Positions 16,546 to 26,408 of a stretch of DNA of 64,000 bases are shown piece by piece; positions within the stretch are counted from its first letter, which is position 1, and each line of letters begins with the position of its first letter. The translations under genes were made by a program, and so were the position numbers. This DNA comes from Hydrogenophaga sp. SL48 (GTDB lineage Bacteria; Pseudomonadota; Gammaproteobacteria; Burkholderiales; Burkholderiaceae_C): assembly GCF_021729865.1 (NCBI RefSeq), contig NZ_CP063400.1:1798001-1862000 (forward strand). Direction: 5' to 3'. The notes under the pieces were generated by a model, which was given only the letters and a program-made list of their open reading frames with translations, did no database searches and was not told where the DNA came from.

Positions 16546-18435
16546 GTGCCATATCCTTGTCGCCCGGCGCCGTGCTCTTCGGCCCGCTTTCTTCAGACGA
16601 CCCCAGGCCCCGCTGCTTTGATCTCCACCCAAGCCCCAACACCTGTTCCAGAGTCCAGCATCCGGGAGCGCTTGTTGCGCTTCTGGCCCTATTTCCGTTC
16701 GGCCAAAACGGGCATCGTGATGGCGGCCATGTGTACTCTGGTGGGGGCGTTGACCGAACCCATGATCCCGGCGCTGCTCAAGACGCTGCTGGACCGCGGG
16801 TTCGCACAGGGCAATGTCGCGCTCTGGATGGTCCCGGCGGCCCTGCTGGGGCTGTTTGGTGTGCGCGGCCTGGCGGGGTTTCTGGCGCAGTACGCGCTCT
16901 CGTACACCGCGAACCTGGGTTTGCTCAACCTGCGGCGCGCCATGTTCGCCAAGCTCAACGACGCACAGATGACGCTGTTCGCCCGCCAAAGCGCGAGCAA
17001 GCTGTCCAACACGCTGGTGTACGAAGTGCAAACGGGATCGACCATGCTGGTCAATGCCTTGCTCACGCTGACCAAAGACAGCCTGACGTTGCTGGCCCTG
17101 CTCGGCTACCTGATGTACCTGAACTGGAAGCTCACCCTGATCGTGCTGCTGCTGTTCCCCGGCCTGATTGTGGTGATGCGGGTGCTCTCGCGCAGGCTCT
17201 ACCGGCTCACCCGCTCCAGTCAGCAGGCCACCGACGAGCTGGCGTACGTGGTGGAGGAAAACGCGCTGGCCCACCGCATGGTGCGCCTGCACGGTGCCCA
17301 GCAGCGCCAGTCGGAACGGTTTGAAGTGCTCAGCGTGGGCCTGCGCCGCCTGGCGCTCAAGTCCACCATCGCACAGGCGGCCATGACACCACTCACGCAG
17401 ATGCTGGCGGCCGTGGCCTTGTCTGCCGTGATCGCCGTCGCTTTGTGGCAAAGCAGCAGCAGCGGCGTCACGGTGGGCAACTTCGTTGCGTTCGTGACCG
17501 CCATGCTGATGCTGGTCGCGCCGATCCGCCACCTCGCCGAAATCGCCGGCCCGATCACGCGTGGTCTGGCAGCCCTCGAACGTGGTCTGGAACTGATCGA
17601 AGAGACACCCGAACAATCCAGCGGCGCTCACCAGATCGAGCGGGTGCGAGGCGCCATCGAACTGAACGACGTGTGGGTCCGTTACCCCTCACGCGACGAC
17701 ACCCCCCAATCCGGAGACGACGACCTCAACCGAACCGCTCTGCGAGGCATCTCCTTGAGCGTTCGTCCGGGTGAAGTGCTGGCGCTCGTGGGTCCGTCGG
17801 GGTCGGGCAAGACGACGCTGGCGAACCTCCTGCCCCGTTTTGTCGAGGTGTTGCGCGGCGAGGTGTTGCTGGATGGGGTCGCCCTGCCCTCGTGGGATCT
17901 GAAGTGCCTTCGACGGCAGTTCGCCATGGTCAGCCAGGACGTGATCATGCTCAACGACAGTCTGGCAGCCAACGTGGCCCTGGGTGCGGCCGACGGTGCG
18001 CTGGACGAACACCGCGTGCACGCGGCCCTGTCGTCAGCCAACCTGGGAGACCTCATCGCGCGCCTGCCCCGGGGCATCCACAGCAACGTGGGGCACAACG
18101 CGGCCGAACTCTCGGGCGGCCAGCGCCAACGGCTGGCCATCGCCAGGGCCATCTACAAAGACGCGCCCATCCTCATCCTGGACGAAGCGACATCCGCACT
18201 GGACAACGAGTCCGAGCGGCTGGTTCAGGAGGCCCTGGCCAGACTGATGAAGGGGCGGACCACGCTGGTGATCGCCCACCGGCTCTCCACGATCGAACAC
18301 GCGGATCGGGTGGTGGTGCTGGCCAATGGACAGATCTCTGAACAGGGATCACACAGCGAGCTGCTCAAGGCCAACGGACTGTATGCGCGCCTGCATGCGC
18401 AAGGTTTCAAGAGCGACGTGGCCACGCCCACCTGA
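16546..18435 (+). CDS. MsbA-like lipid A/ABC exporter, permease fused to ATPase
   Basis: Up to 629 residues in a type IV exporter layout: six membrane helices (about residues 60-340), then an ABC domain. Walker A is GPSGSGKTT, the signature is LSGGQRQRLA, then LILDEATSALD and the switch histidine in IAHRLST. Overall similarity is to MsbA, which flips lipid A-core across the inner membrane. The N-terminus is about 40 residues longer than in E. coli MsbA. The ATG at 16546 gives an implausible leader, and a TTG at 16618 would give a more typical start. Other half-size exporters cannot be excluded. Confidence 0.85.
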   Translation: MPYPCRPAPCSSARFLQTTPGPAALISTQAPTPVPESSIRERLLRFWPYFRSAKTGIVMAAMCTLVGALTEPMIPALLKTLLDRGFAQGNVALWMVPAALLGLFGVRGLAGFLAQYALSYTANLGLLNLRRAMFAKLNDAQMTLFARQSASKLSNTLVYEVQTGSTMLVNALLTLTKDSLTLLALLGYLMYLNWKLTLIVLLLFPGLIVVMRVLSRRLYRLTRSSQQATDELAYVVEENALAHRMVRLHGAQQRQSERFEVLSVGLRRLALKSTIAQAAMTPLTQMLAAVALSAVIAVALWQSSSSGVTVGNFVAFVTAMLMLVAPIRHLAEIAGPITRGLAALERGLELIEETPEQSSGAHQIERVRGAIELNDVWVRYPSRDDTPQSGDDDLNRTALRGISLSVRPGEVLALVGPSGSGKTTLANLLPRFVEVLRGEVLLDGVALPSWDLKCLRRQFAMVSQDVIMLNDSLAANVALGAADGALDEHRVHAALSSANLGDLIARLPRGIHSNVGHNAAELSGGQRQRLAIARAIYKDAPILILDEATSALDNESERLVQEALARLMKGRTTLVIAHRLSTIEHADRVVVLANGQISEQGSHSELLKANGLYARLHAQGFKSDVATPT

Positions 18436-18482
18436 ACAGTCCATCAGGGTCAACTGCCGGGGACGCCGTCAGTGCGTCCACC

Positions 18483-19106
18483 TCAGTAGCGGTACTGCAA
18501 GCCCAGCCCGAAATAGTCGAGGTTGCCCCACCCGGTGTCTGTGTCGTTGCGCCGCTGGAAGACATGATCGGCATCGGCCCGCAGGGCCAGACGGTCCGTC
18601 AGCCGGTAGGTCAGGCCAAAACCGAGTAGCGCGCGGGACTGGCGGTTGCTGTAGCCCTGGCCTTCGGCCGCGGCGCCCCACTGGGCGCGACCACTGTGAA
18701 CCACGCGCGCGAGGCCGGCCTTGCCAAACAGCCGCAGCCGGTCCGTGACGTCACCGCCCAGTGTCAGGCGAGCGCCGAAGGTTCGCACGGCCTGCGCCTG
18801 AAGCTGGCCGCTGGCGGCCACATACCCATGCCGCTTGCCGCCCTGAACGAATCCTTCCACACCCAGCAGCTCGTTGAACTGCATGCCCGCACCCAGCTGC
18901 AGGGCCGTCCGGCTGTCGCTCGCCCCCACGCTCTGCCCCGGGTCACCGGCGATGTGGATCACGCTGTCGTGCGCGGTGCCCACCGATCCGAAGAGGTACG
19001 GTGTCATTCGGGCGGCGGGAGCGTTCATCGGTTGCGCGTGGGCTGACAGCGTCAGCATGGCGCAGCCCAACAACTGCAGCAGGAAACGGGTGTTGACCAT
19101 GGACAT
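18483..19106 (-). CDS. Outer-membrane beta-barrel protein
   Basis: A 207-residue protein with a signal peptide ending SAHAQ. It has alternating aromatic/hydrophobic beta strands (FGARLTLGGDVTDRLRLFGKAG, in pieces) and a C-terminal aromatic residue in LQYRY, the outer-membrane insertion signature. It resembles the eight-stranded OmpA-like/OmpW-size barrels, without a peptidoglycan domain. The function is unknown. It lies convergent to the MsbA-like gene and upstream of nothing it clearly pairs with. Confidence 0.78.
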   Translation of the reverse strand: MSMVNTRFLLQLLGCAMLTLSAHAQPMNAPAARMTPYLFGSVGTAHDSVIHIAGDPGQSVGASDSRTALQLGAGMQFNELLGVEGFVQGGKRHGYVAASGQLQAQAVRTFGARLTLGGDVTDRLRLFGKAGLARVVHSGRAQWGAAAEGQGYSNRQSRALLGFGLTYRLTDRLALRADADHVFQRRNDTDTGWGNLDYFGLGLQYRY

Positions 19107-19166
19107 TCACATCCCCCAAGAACACATTGGCACAGCATGACACAGCAAAGATAGACATCCCCCGGT

Positions 19167-20717
19167 TCACAGCAACACGATGTCGTACTGCTCCTGCGTC
19201 ATCGAACCCTCGGACTGGAGCGAAATCGGCTTGCCAATGAAGTCGGACAGACCGGCGAGGTGCTGACTCTCCTCGTCGAGGAACAACTCCACCACCTGTG
19301 CCGACGCCACGACCCGAAACTCCCGCGGGTTGAAAGCTCGCGCCTCACGCAGGATCTCGCGCAGGATGTCGTAGCAGACACTGCGCGCCGTCTTGACCAC
19401 GCCCTTGCCGCTGCAGGCCGGACAGACCTCGCTGAGCATGTGGGCCAGCGATTCGCGGGTGCGTTTGCGCGTCATCTCCAGCAGGCCCAGCTGGGAGAAA
19501 CCACCGGTCATGGTTTTGACCCGGTCACGGGCCAGCTGTTTACGGAACTCGGTGAGCACGGCATCGCGGTGGTCTTCCCGGACCATGTCGATGAAATCCA
19601 CGATGACGATGCCGCCGAGGTTGCGCAAACGCAGCTGACGGGCAATCGCCTGGGCCGCTTCAAGGTTGGTGCGGAACACCGTGTCGTCGAAATTGCGGGC
19701 ACCGACAAAACCGCCGGTGTTCACATCGACCGTGGTCAGCGCTTCGGTCTGGTCGATCACCAGGTACCCGCCCGACTTCAGGTCCACCCGACGACTGAGC
19801 GCGCGGGCGATGTCCTCGTCGATGTTGAACAGGTCGAAGATGGGCCGCTCGCCGGTGTAGTGCTGCAGCTTCTTGCCGGTGTCCGGCATGAACTCTGCGG
19901 CGAAGGTTTGCAGCAGGCCAAACTGCTCTTTCGAGTCGATGCGGATGGACTGCGTCTGGGCGCTCACCAAGTCGCGCAACACACGTTGCATCAGGTTCAG
20001 GTCTTCGTGCAGCAGCGAGCCAGGCGGTTGGCGCGAGCCCGCCTCCTTGATGCGCCGCCAGGTCTTGCGCAGGTACGCGATGTCTTCTGACAGCTCTTCG
20101 TCGCTCGCGTCCTCGGCGTTGGTGCGCAGGATGAATCCCCCGGTGGCACTGCCGTCCTTGGGCGCGGCCAGTCCCATCACCCGTTGTCGCAAGGCCTCGC
20201 GCTGGGCGGGAGGGATCTTCTGTGAAACGCCAATGTGGTTGTCTTGCGGCAGGAACACGAGCAAGCGGCCCGCGATGCTGATCTGCGCTGTCAGGCGCGC
20301 GCCCTTGGTGCCGATCGGGTCCTTGAGCACCTGCACCATCAGCGCCTGGCCTTCGAAGATCTGCCGCTCGATCGGCTGGACCGGGTCGGGTGCCAGCACG
20401 CGGTTGTTGTGCCCATTGGCAACCTCCCCTGCTCTGTCAGCGGGCGCCGCAGGGGCCTTGTCGCGTGGCGCGGCGTGTTTGGCCGCGATGTTGGGCATGA
20501 GGTCGGCCACGTGCAGAAAAGCCGCCCGATCCAGACCGATGTCGATGAACGCCGATTGCATGCCAGGCAGCACGCGGGACACCTTGCCCAGGTAGATGTT
20601 GCCCACCAGACCGCGCTCGAGCGTGCGTTCGAGATGCACTTCCTGGACAGCGCCCTGCTCCACCACCGCGACACGCGTTTCCTGGGGCGCCCAATTGATC
20701 AAGATGTCCTGGCTCAT
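19167..20717 (-). CDS. rng: Ribonuclease G
   Basis: A 516-residue endoribonuclease of the RNase E/G family, acting in 16S rRNA 5' maturation and mRNA decay. It has an N-terminal S1 domain (GNIYLGKVSRVLPGMQSAFIDIG), the 5' sensor region, the DNase I-like catalytic part with GGIVIVDFIDM and NTGGFVG, and the zinc-link CPAC near residue 430. There is no long C-terminal scaffold, so it is RNase G not E. It ends the operon led by yebC. Confidence 0.95.
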   Translation of the reverse strand: MSQDILINWAPQETRVAVVEQGAVQEVHLERTLERGLVGNIYLGKVSRVLPGMQSAFIDIGLDRAAFLHVADLMPNIAAKHAAPRDKAPAAPADRAGEVANGHNNRVLAPDPVQPIERQIFEGQALMVQVLKDPIGTKGARLTAQISIAGRLLVFLPQDNHIGVSQKIPPAQREALRQRVMGLAAPKDGSATGGFILRTNAEDASDEELSEDIAYLRKTWRRIKEAGSRQPPGSLLHEDLNLMQRVLRDLVSAQTQSIRIDSKEQFGLLQTFAAEFMPDTGKKLQHYTGERPIFDLFNIDEDIARALSRRVDLKSGGYLVIDQTEALTTVDVNTGGFVGARNFDDTVFRTNLEAAQAIARQLRLRNLGGIVIVDFIDMVREDHRDAVLTEFRKQLARDRVKTMTGGFSQLGLLEMTRKRTRESLAHMLSEVCPACSGKGVVKTARSVCYDILREILREARAFNPREFRVVASAQVVELFLDEESQHLAGLSDFIGKPISLQSEGSMTQEQYDIVLL

Positions 20718-20755
20718 GGCGTCGTGGCTCTCCGATTTTTGTTGTTACCGAGGCG

Positions 20756-21373
20756 TCACAGCAGCCTTATGCCGGCAGCGCCCAGCACCTGCGCCGTCTC
20801 GTGCGCGGGCAAGCCCATGATGCCCGAATAGCTGCCGCTGATGTGCCGGGTCCACAGTGCCGCCTGACCCTGGATGGCATAGGCCCCGGCTTTGCCCATG
20901 GGTTCACCGCTGTGCACGTAACGGCGGATCTGGGCGGGGGTGAGCGGCGCAAAGGCCACCCACGCCGTGGACAGAGCGGTCCACTGGCGGTCTTTGCGTG
21001 CCCCCGGCAGACCCACGGCCACGGCGGTCAGCACGCGGTGGCGGCGCCCCGCCAGATCGGCCAGCATGGCGCAGGCATCGGCCGCATCGGCCGGCTTGCC
21101 CAGGATGCGCCGCCCCAGCGCCACGGTGGTATCCGCACACAGCACGGGGGCTGGCGGCAGGCCCCGGCGCTTGAGTCGCGCCAGCGAAGCCTGCAGTTTG
21201 AGACCGGTCACGCGTTGCACGTAGGCGGCCGGCGCCTCGCCGGGCAGCACCGCTTCCAGCGACTCGGCATCTTCGTCGGCGTCGGGCAACAGCAACTCGC
21301 AGCGCACGCCCCACTGTTCCAGCAGCTGTTTTCGGCGTGGACTCTGGGAGGCGAGGTAGATGAAATCGGTCAT
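20756..21373 (-). CDS. maf: Maf family nucleoside triphosphate pyrophosphatase
   Basis: A 205-residue Maf fold protein. It opens with [13 protein letters not shown], has CADTTVALG with the catalytic aspartate, and ends with [10 protein letters not shown] and [11 protein letters not shown]. The last two patterns match the YhdE branch, which hydrolyses dTTP and UTP, rather than the YceF branch. The ATG at 21373 aligns with the family start; the frame upstream is not Maf-like. The gene lies between rlmH and rng, as in many proteobacteria. Confidence 0.92.
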   Translation of the reverse strand: MTDFIYLASQSPRRKQLLEQWGVRCELLLPDADEDAESLEAVLPGEAPAAYVQRVTGLKLQASLARLKRRGLPPAPVLCADTTVALGRRILGKPADAADACAMLADLAGRRHRVLTAVAVGLPGARKDRQWTALSTAWVAFAPLTPAQIRRYVHSGEPMGKAGAYAIQGQAALWTRHISGSYSGIMGLPAHETAQVLGAAGIRLL

Positions 21374-21473
21374 GTCAGGAATGAAGGTGCGTTGTGCCGC
21401 TGGACCGACCCACGCCAAAACAGCCCGCCCCCTTGGGGCAACGACCCGCACAGCGGAGGCGAGAGAGGGCCAT

Positions 21474-21941
21474 TCACTCGCGGTGGTAAGGGTGATTGGC
21501 GTTGATCGACCAGGCGCGGTAGAGCTGCTCGATCAGCAGCACCCGCACCATGGCGTGGGGCAGCGTCAGGTCGGAAAGCCGGATGCGCTGGTGGGCCGCG
21601 GCGCGGAACGCCGGCTCCAGGCCGTCAGGTCCACCGATCACCAGCGCCACGTCGTCTCCACCCAGTTGCCACTGCTGCAGTTGCTGGGCCAGGGCCTTGG
21701 TCGTGAGCGTGGTGCCGCGTTCGTCGAGCACCACGGTGCGACAGCCTTTGGGCAGGGCCGACACGATGCGCTCGCGCTCGGCGGCCATGACCGTTTCCAC
21801 GGTCTTGGAGCCGCGCGGCTCGGTCTTGACGGTCTTGATCTCCACCCGCAACTCGGGCGGAAAGCGCTTGGCGTAATCGTCGTAGGCGGTCTGGGCCCAG
21901 TCGGGCATGCGTTGCCCGACCGCGACGATCACCAGCTTCAT
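21474..21941 (-). CDS. rlmH: 23S rRNA (pseudouridine1915-N3)-methyltransferase
   Basis: A 155-residue SPOUT methyltransferase, the same length as E. coli RlmH. It has the knot motif VIGGPDGLE and the invariant C-terminus [18 protein letters not shown] with HPYHRE. It methylates pseudouridine 1915 in helix 69 on assembled 70S ribosomes. Its ATG overlaps the rsfS stop by four bases. After its stop there are 100 bases of C-rich non-coding sequence before maf. Confidence 0.97.
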   Translation of the reverse strand: MKLVIVAVGQRMPDWAQTAYDDYAKRFPPELRVEIKTVKTEPRGSKTVETVMAAERERIVSALPKGCRTVVLDERGTTLTTKALAQQLQQWQLGGDDVALVIGGPDGLEPAFRAAAHQRIRLSDLTLPHAMVRVLLIEQLYRAWSINANHPYHRE

Positions 21942-22726
21942 GCCCTCTTCTTGGGAGCCGACTTGGCCGCAACCTTGGTCGCAGGGGAAGCGCGCTTGGC
22001 CGTGGGTTTGGCCGCTGATTTGGCGGCCGGACGGGTGGCCGACTTGGGCTTGACCACCACCGTCTTCAAGGGCGCCTTCGTGGGCGCTGCCTTGGCTGCG
22101 GGCTTGCGCGTGGTGGTGGATGCGGCGGTCTTTGCAGTGGGTTTTGCCGCGGTCTTGGCCACGGCCTTCACACCGGTTTTGGTGCCAGGCTTGGCCGCGG
22201 TTTTCGCCGGTGCGGCGGCCGCAGCGGCAGAAACCGCCTTGGCGGCCTTGCGGGCCACCGACTTCGCATCCACCGGCTTCACGTCCTTGACCACGCCCTT
22301 TTTGGTCGTCTTGGTCGCGGCCTTCTTCGCCACAGGCTTGACCTCAACGACCTTGTCGTCGCCATGCTTCAGACGCACCGGCTTGGCGCCCCAGATTTCT
22401 TCGAGACGGTAGTACTGGCGGATCACGGGCTGCATCACGTGCGCCACGGCAGCGCCACAGTCCACGATGATCCATTCGCCGTTGTCTTCGCCTTCGATGC
22501 GGGGCTTGTCGAAACCGGCCTCGCGCACGGCATCACGCACGCTGGCGGCGAGCGCCTTGGTCTGGCGGTTGGAGGTGCCGCTGGCGATGATCACGCGCTC
22601 AAACAGGGGCGACATCGACTCGGTGTTGAAGACCACGATGTCTTGTCCCTTGACGTCTTCCAGTCCATCCACGATGGCCCGCTGGAGTTTCTGGATGTCT
22701 TTTTTGGCGGTGGTTTCGCTGGTCAT
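21938..22726 (-). CDS. rsfS: Ribosome silencing factor RsfS with long basic tail
   Basis: Residues 8-112 are a normal Iojap/DUF143 domain ([41 protein letters not shown]), which binds ribosomal protein L14 and blocks subunit joining during starvation. E. coli RsfS is about 105 residues. Here the frame runs on to 262 with a lysine/alanine/proline/threonine-rich, low-complexity tail from about residue 125, rich in AKTAAKP-like units and ending in KKRA. The tail resembles histone H1-like repeats and would be disordered and strongly positive. The frame remains intact and overlaps rlmH by ATGA, so the tail is really encoded. Confidence 0.95.
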   Translation of the reverse strand: MTSETTAKKDIQKLQRAIVDGLEDVKGQDIVVFNTESMSPLFERVIIASGTSNRQTKALAASVRDAVREAGFDKPRIEGEDNGEWIIVDCGAAVAHVMQPVIRQYYRLEEIWGAKPVRLKHGDDKVVEVKPVAKKAATKTTKKGVVKDVKPVDAKSVARKAAKAVSAAAAAAPAKTAAKPGTKTGVKAVAKTAAKPTAKTAASTTTRKPAAKAAPTKAPLKTVVVKPKSATRPAAKSAAKPTAKRASPATKVAAKSAPKKRA

Positions 22727-23397
22727 GGAGGCTTTTGATAGAGGGAATGTTGTGAAATATAGCTTGCGACGGCTTCGGGCACCAGAACCGCCAGCTCACT
22801 GCTGCCGCTGACGGGCTGGCCCACATGGGCGCGCACGGCGGTCGCACTGATGTTTTTGAGGGGCATGGCCAGCCGCCGGAACGGCAGGTCAACGCCCGAC
22901 AGGTCCATCTCTTCGCCGTCGTCGTGCACGGCGTCGGCGCCGATCTGGGTGGCGCGTTTGGCCACAGCGAGTGTGGCCTGGGCCAGCACTTCGGGCCAGC
23001 GCACCCAGCTCTTGAAGGCGAGCAGCTGGTCGGCCCCCAAGACCAGAAACAGCTCAGCGCCCGGGTACTCGGCCCCCAGCTCCTGCAGGGTGTCGGCGGT
23101 GTAGCTCGGGCCCTGGCGGCGCACTTCCCGGCTGTCGATCCGGGTGTTCGGCAGGTCGCCAAAGGCCAGCTGGCACATGGACAACCGGTGTTCGGCCGGC
23201 GTGAGCACACGCGATTTGTGCCAGGCCTGCCCGGTGGGCAGGATGTGCAGCACGTCCAGCCCCAGCTGGGTGAGCGCCGCTTCGGCCAGCGTGCGGTGCG
23301 CCCGGTGGGGCGGGTCGAAAGCGCCACCGAACATGCCAACCCGCAGCGGTCTGTCGGCCGTGTCAGCGCCCTGCGGCGCCTCGGGGTGCGGTGTCAA
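22723..23397 (-). CDS. nadD: Nicotinate-nucleotide adenylyltransferase
   Basis: A 224-residue nucleotidyltransferase with [14 protein letters not shown], the HxGH-type nucleotide motif region, and ISATAVRAH as the ISSTxxR equivalent. It joins nicotinate mononucleotide with ATP to form deamido-NAD. It overlaps hemF upstream and rsfS downstream by four bases each. The first 17 residues are not conserved in the family, so a slightly later start is possible. Confidence 0.95.
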   Translation of the reverse strand: MTPHPEAPQGADTADRPLRVGMFGGAFDPPHRAHRTLAEAALTQLGLDVLHILPTGQAWHKSRVLTPAEHRLSMCQLAFGDLPNTRIDSREVRRQGPSYTADTLQELGAEYPGAELFLVLGADQLLAFKSWVRWPEVLAQATLAVAKRATQIGADAVHDDGEEMDLSGVDLPFRRLAMPLKNISATAVRAHVGQPVSGSSELAVLVPEAVASYISQHSLYQKPP

Positions 23398-24308
23398 ATC
23401 CAGTCCTTGCGCACGAGGAAATCGCTGATCAGGCGCGCTTCCGGCGAGCCTTTGGCGCTCTGGCGCTGATAAGACCAGCTCACCAGCGGTGGCATGGACA
23501 GCAAGATGGATTCACTGCGCCCGCCCGACTGCAGGCCGAAGTGCGTGCCCCGGTCCCAGACCAGGTTGAACTCCACATAACGGCCACGGCGGTAGAGCTG
23601 AAAGTCGCGCTCTCGCTCCCCGTGCGCGGTGGGCTGGCGCCGGTCCACGATGGGCAGGTACGCGTCCAGGAACGCATCACCGACCGAGCGCAGCATGGCA
23701 AAACTGCCATCGAAACCGAACTCGGCAAAGTCGTCGAAGAACACGCCACCCACACCGCGCTGCTCGTCGCGGTGCTTCAAATAGAAATACTCGTCGCACC
23801 ACCGCTTGAAGCGCGGGTACTTGTCCACACCGAACGGGTCGAGCGCGGTCTTGCAGGTGCGGTGAAAGTGCACCGCGTCTTCTTCAAAACCGTAGTACGG
23901 CGTGAGGTCCATGCCACCGCCGAACCAGCACACCGGTTCGCCACCTTTCGGTGTGGCGGCAATCATGCGAACGTTCATGTGCACCGTGGGCACATAGGGG
24001 TTGCGCGGGTGAAACACCAGCGAAACGCCCATGGCCTCGAACGGCGCGCCCGAGAGTTCGGGGCGGTGCTGCGTGGCCGAGGGCGGCAGGCGCGGGCCGG
24101 TCACGTGCGAAAAACCGCAGCCGGCGCGCTCGAACACCGCACCGCCCTCCAGGATTTGCGTGATGCCCCGGCCCTGCAGGGTTTCGCCGGCGGGCTTTGT
24201 CCAGTGGTCCACCACAAACTGACCGCCATCGACCAAGGCCACGGTGGAGGTGATGCGGTCTTGCAGGCCGGTCAGGTAGTCGCGCACGCGCTGGGTCTGT
24301 TGGCTCAT
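23394..24308 (-). CDS. hemF: Oxygen-dependent coproporphyrinogen III oxidase
   Basis: A 304-residue enzyme, close to the 299 of E. coli HemF. Signature blocks are [38 protein letters not shown] and [19 protein letters not shown]. It decarboxylates coproporphyrinogen III to protoporphyrinogen IX using O2, so the organism makes haem aerobically. I chose the ATG at 24308 (MSQQT), 14 bases after the purD stop; the upstream frame overlaps purD. Confidence 0.97.
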   Translation of the reverse strand: MSQQTQRVRDYLTGLQDRITSTVALVDGGQFVVDHWTKPAGETLQGRGITQILEGGAVFERAGCGFSHVTGPRLPPSATQHRPELSGAPFEAMGVSLVFHPRNPYVPTVHMNVRMIAATPKGGEPVCWFGGGMDLTPYYGFEEDAVHFHRTCKTALDPFGVDKYPRFKRWCDEYFYLKHRDEQRGVGGVFFDDFAEFGFDGSFAMLRSVGDAFLDAYLPIVDRRQPTAHGERERDFQLYRRGRYVEFNLVWDRGTHFGLQSGGRSESILLSMPPLVSWSYQRQSAKGSPEARLISDFLVRKDWI

Positions 24309-24322
24309 GGTGTCGAGGGTGC

Positions 24323-25597
24323 TCAAAGTGCCCGGAAGCCGATGTCGCGGCGGCACTGCATGCCGTCGAACCGGATGCCGTTCACCACGCCGTAAGCGCA
24401 TTGCTGCGCCGCGGCCACGGTGTCGGCCAGCGCGGTGACGCACAGCACCCGGCCGCCCGAGACCACCACCTGGCCGTTGGCATCGGCCGTGCCAGCGTGG
24501 AACACCATGGCATCGGCCGCGTCGGCCGGCAGACCCGTGATGGCATCGCCCTTGCGGGGGTTCAGCGGGTAGCCGGCCGCGGCCAGCACGACACCGAGCG
24601 CCACGCGGGGGTCCCAGTCCAGCGTCACCTGGTCCAGCTCAGCGCGGGTGGCCGACAACAGCACCTGCGCCAGATTGCTCTTGAGACGCATCATGATGGG
24701 CTGGGTCTCCGGATCGCCCATGCGGCAGTTGAACTCCAGCGTCTTCACGCGCCCGTCGGGCGTGATCATCAGGCCGGCATAGAGGAAGCCGGTGTACGGA
24801 ATGCCGTCGGCCGCCATGCCGCGCAGCGTGGGCAGGATCACCTCGTCCATCGCGCGCTGGTGCACTGCGGGCGTGACCACCGGCGCAGGCGAGTACGCGC
24901 CCATGCCGCCGGTGTTGGGGCCCTGGTCGGCGTCGAGCAGCCGCTTGTGGTCCTGGCTGGTGGCCAGCGCGAGCGCGTTCACGCCGTCGCACAACACGAT
25001 GAAACTGGCCTCTTCGCCTTCCAGAAACTCTTCGATCACCACGCGCGCACCGCCCTCGTTGTGCGCCACGCCCAGGGTGTTGTCCAGCAGCATGAAGTCG
25101 ATCGCTTCGTGCGCCTCGGCCAGGCTCATGGCCACGACCACACCCTTGCCCGCCGCCAGGCCGTCGGCCTTGATCACGATGGGCGCCCCCTTGGCATCCA
25201 CGTAGGCGTGCGCCTGCACCGGGTCGGTGAAGGTCTGGTACTCGGCCGTGGGGATGCCGTGGCGCTGCATGAAGGCCTTGCTGAACGCCTTGGAGCTTTC
25301 CAGTTGTGCGGCCTTCTGCGTGGGGCCGAAGATGGGCAGACCGTGGGCAAGGAATTCGTCCACCACGCCGGCCGCCAGCGGTGCTTCGGGGCCGACCACC
25401 GTGAGCGCCACGCCCTGGGCCTGCGCCCATTCACGCAGCGCCACCTTGTCGGTGATGGGCAGGTTGATCAGTTGTGCATCGCGCGCGGTCCCGGCGTTGC
25501 CAGGCGCCACGAAGACCTGGCTCACGCCTTCGGACTGCTTCAGTTTCCACGCCAGCGCGTGCTCGCGGCCACCGCCGCCAATGACCAGGACTTTCAT
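24323..25597 (-). CDS. purD: Phosphoribosylamine-glycine ligase
   Basis: A 424-residue ATP-grasp enzyme of purine synthesis. It begins [19 protein letters not shown] and contains the ATP-binding lysine loop [15 protein letters not shown], the [22 protein letters not shown] block, and ECN-like [11 protein letters not shown]. The start codon overlaps the yebC stop (ATGA). The length matches the family (429 in E. coli). Confidence 0.97.
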   Translation of the reverse strand: MKVLVIGGGGREHALAWKLKQSEGVSQVFVAPGNAGTARDAQLINLPITDKVALREWAQAQGVALTVVGPEAPLAAGVVDEFLAHGLPIFGPTQKAAQLESSKAFSKAFMQRHGIPTAEYQTFTDPVQAHAYVDAKGAPIVIKADGLAAGKGVVVAMSLAEAHEAIDFMLLDNTLGVAHNEGGARVVIEEFLEGEEASFIVLCDGVNALALATSQDHKRLLDADQGPNTGGMGAYSPAPVVTPAVHQRAMDEVILPTLRGMAADGIPYTGFLYAGLMITPDGRVKTLEFNCRMGDPETQPIMMRLKSNLAQVLLSATRAELDQVTLDWDPRVALGVVLAAAGYPLNPRKGDAITGLPADAADAMVFHAGTADANGQVVVSGGRVLCVTALADTVAAAQQCAYGVVNGIRFDGMQCRRDIGFRAL

Positions 25598-26319
25598 TCG
25601 GAGATTTCTGCGTTGTGGAACACGTCTTGCACGTCGTCCAGGTCTTCCAGCACGTCCAGCAGCTTCTGCATGCGGGCCGCGTCTTCGCCACCGAGCTCGA
25701 TGGTGTTCTCCGGTCGCATGGTGACTTCGGCCACTTCCGGCTTCAGGCCCGCCGCTTCCAGCGCGTTTTTCACCGCCTCGAAATCCGTGTACGCGGTCAG
25801 CACCTCGATGGCACCATCGTCGTCGGTGATCACGTCCTCGGCGCCGGCTTCCAGCGCCACTTCCATCACCTGGTCTTCCGAGGTGCCGGGGGCAAAGATG
25901 ATCTGGCCGCAATGCTTGAACTGGAACGCCACCGAACCGTCGGTGCCCAGGTTGCCGCCGTACTTGCTGAACGCGTGGCGCACTTCGGCCACGGTGCGCA
26001 CCTTGTTGTCGGTCATGGTGTCCACGATGATGGCCGCGCCACCGATGCCATAGCCTTCGTAGCGGATCTCTTCCAGCGCCTGCCCTTCGAGTGCGCCCGA
26101 AGCCTTGTCCACGTTGTATTTGATGCGGTCGGCCGGCATGTTGGCGGCCTTGGCCTTGTCGATCGCCAGACGCAGGCGCGGGTTCATCGCCGGATCACCG
26201 CCTCCGGTGCGCGCGGCCACCGTGATCTCACGGATGACACGTGTCCAGATCTTGCCCCGCTTTTCGTCTTGACGGCCCTTGCGGTGTTGAATGTTGGCCC
26301 ATTTGCTGTGTCCAGCCAC
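25594..26319 (-). CDS. YebC/PmpR family DNA-binding/translation factor
   Basis: A 241-residue protein with the family N-terminus [21 protein letters not shown] and [20 protein letters not shown]. Members have been described as transcription regulators, and more recently as ribosome-associated factors helping with proline-rich stretches. Which role applies here cannot be told from sequence. It is the first gene of the tight leftward yebC-purD-hemF-nadD-rsfS-rlmH-maf-rng unit. Confidence 0.95.
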   Translation of the reverse strand: MAGHSKWANIQHRKGRQDEKRGKIWTRVIREITVAARTGGGDPAMNPRLRLAIDKAKAANMPADRIKYNVDKASGALEGQALEEIRYEGYGIGGAAIIVDTMTDNKVRTVAEVRHAFSKYGGNLGTDGSVAFQFKHCGQIIFAPGTSEDQVMEVALEAGAEDVITDDDGAIEVLTAYTDFEAVKNALEAAGLKPEVAEVTMRPENTIELGGEDAARMQKLLDVLEDLDDVQDVFHNAEISE

Positions 26320-26337
26320 GAGTGAGTCCTTTTTTTT

Positions 26338-26352
26338 GACCAGAATTTGGTC
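26338..26352. promoter_or_regulatory. Short palindrome between yebC and HerA-like gene
   Basis: GACCA, five bases, then TGGTC lie in the 89-base gap between the divergent yebC and HerA-like genes. The symmetry and position could mark an operator or simply a promoter element. The evidence is weak. Confidence 0.25.
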
Positions 26353-26408
26353 TAATGACCGGCGATTTTACGATTCCCCACCCACCGCACCCGACGAGGA
26401 TGACCACC

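Noticed and set aside
21400..21476. Possible second copy of the intergenic repeat between rlmH and maf
   Set aside because: It shares only a C-rich CCCCCTTGGGGCAAC-like piece with the block at 5616-5715, and lacks the nested hairpin, so it is not listed as a repeat.
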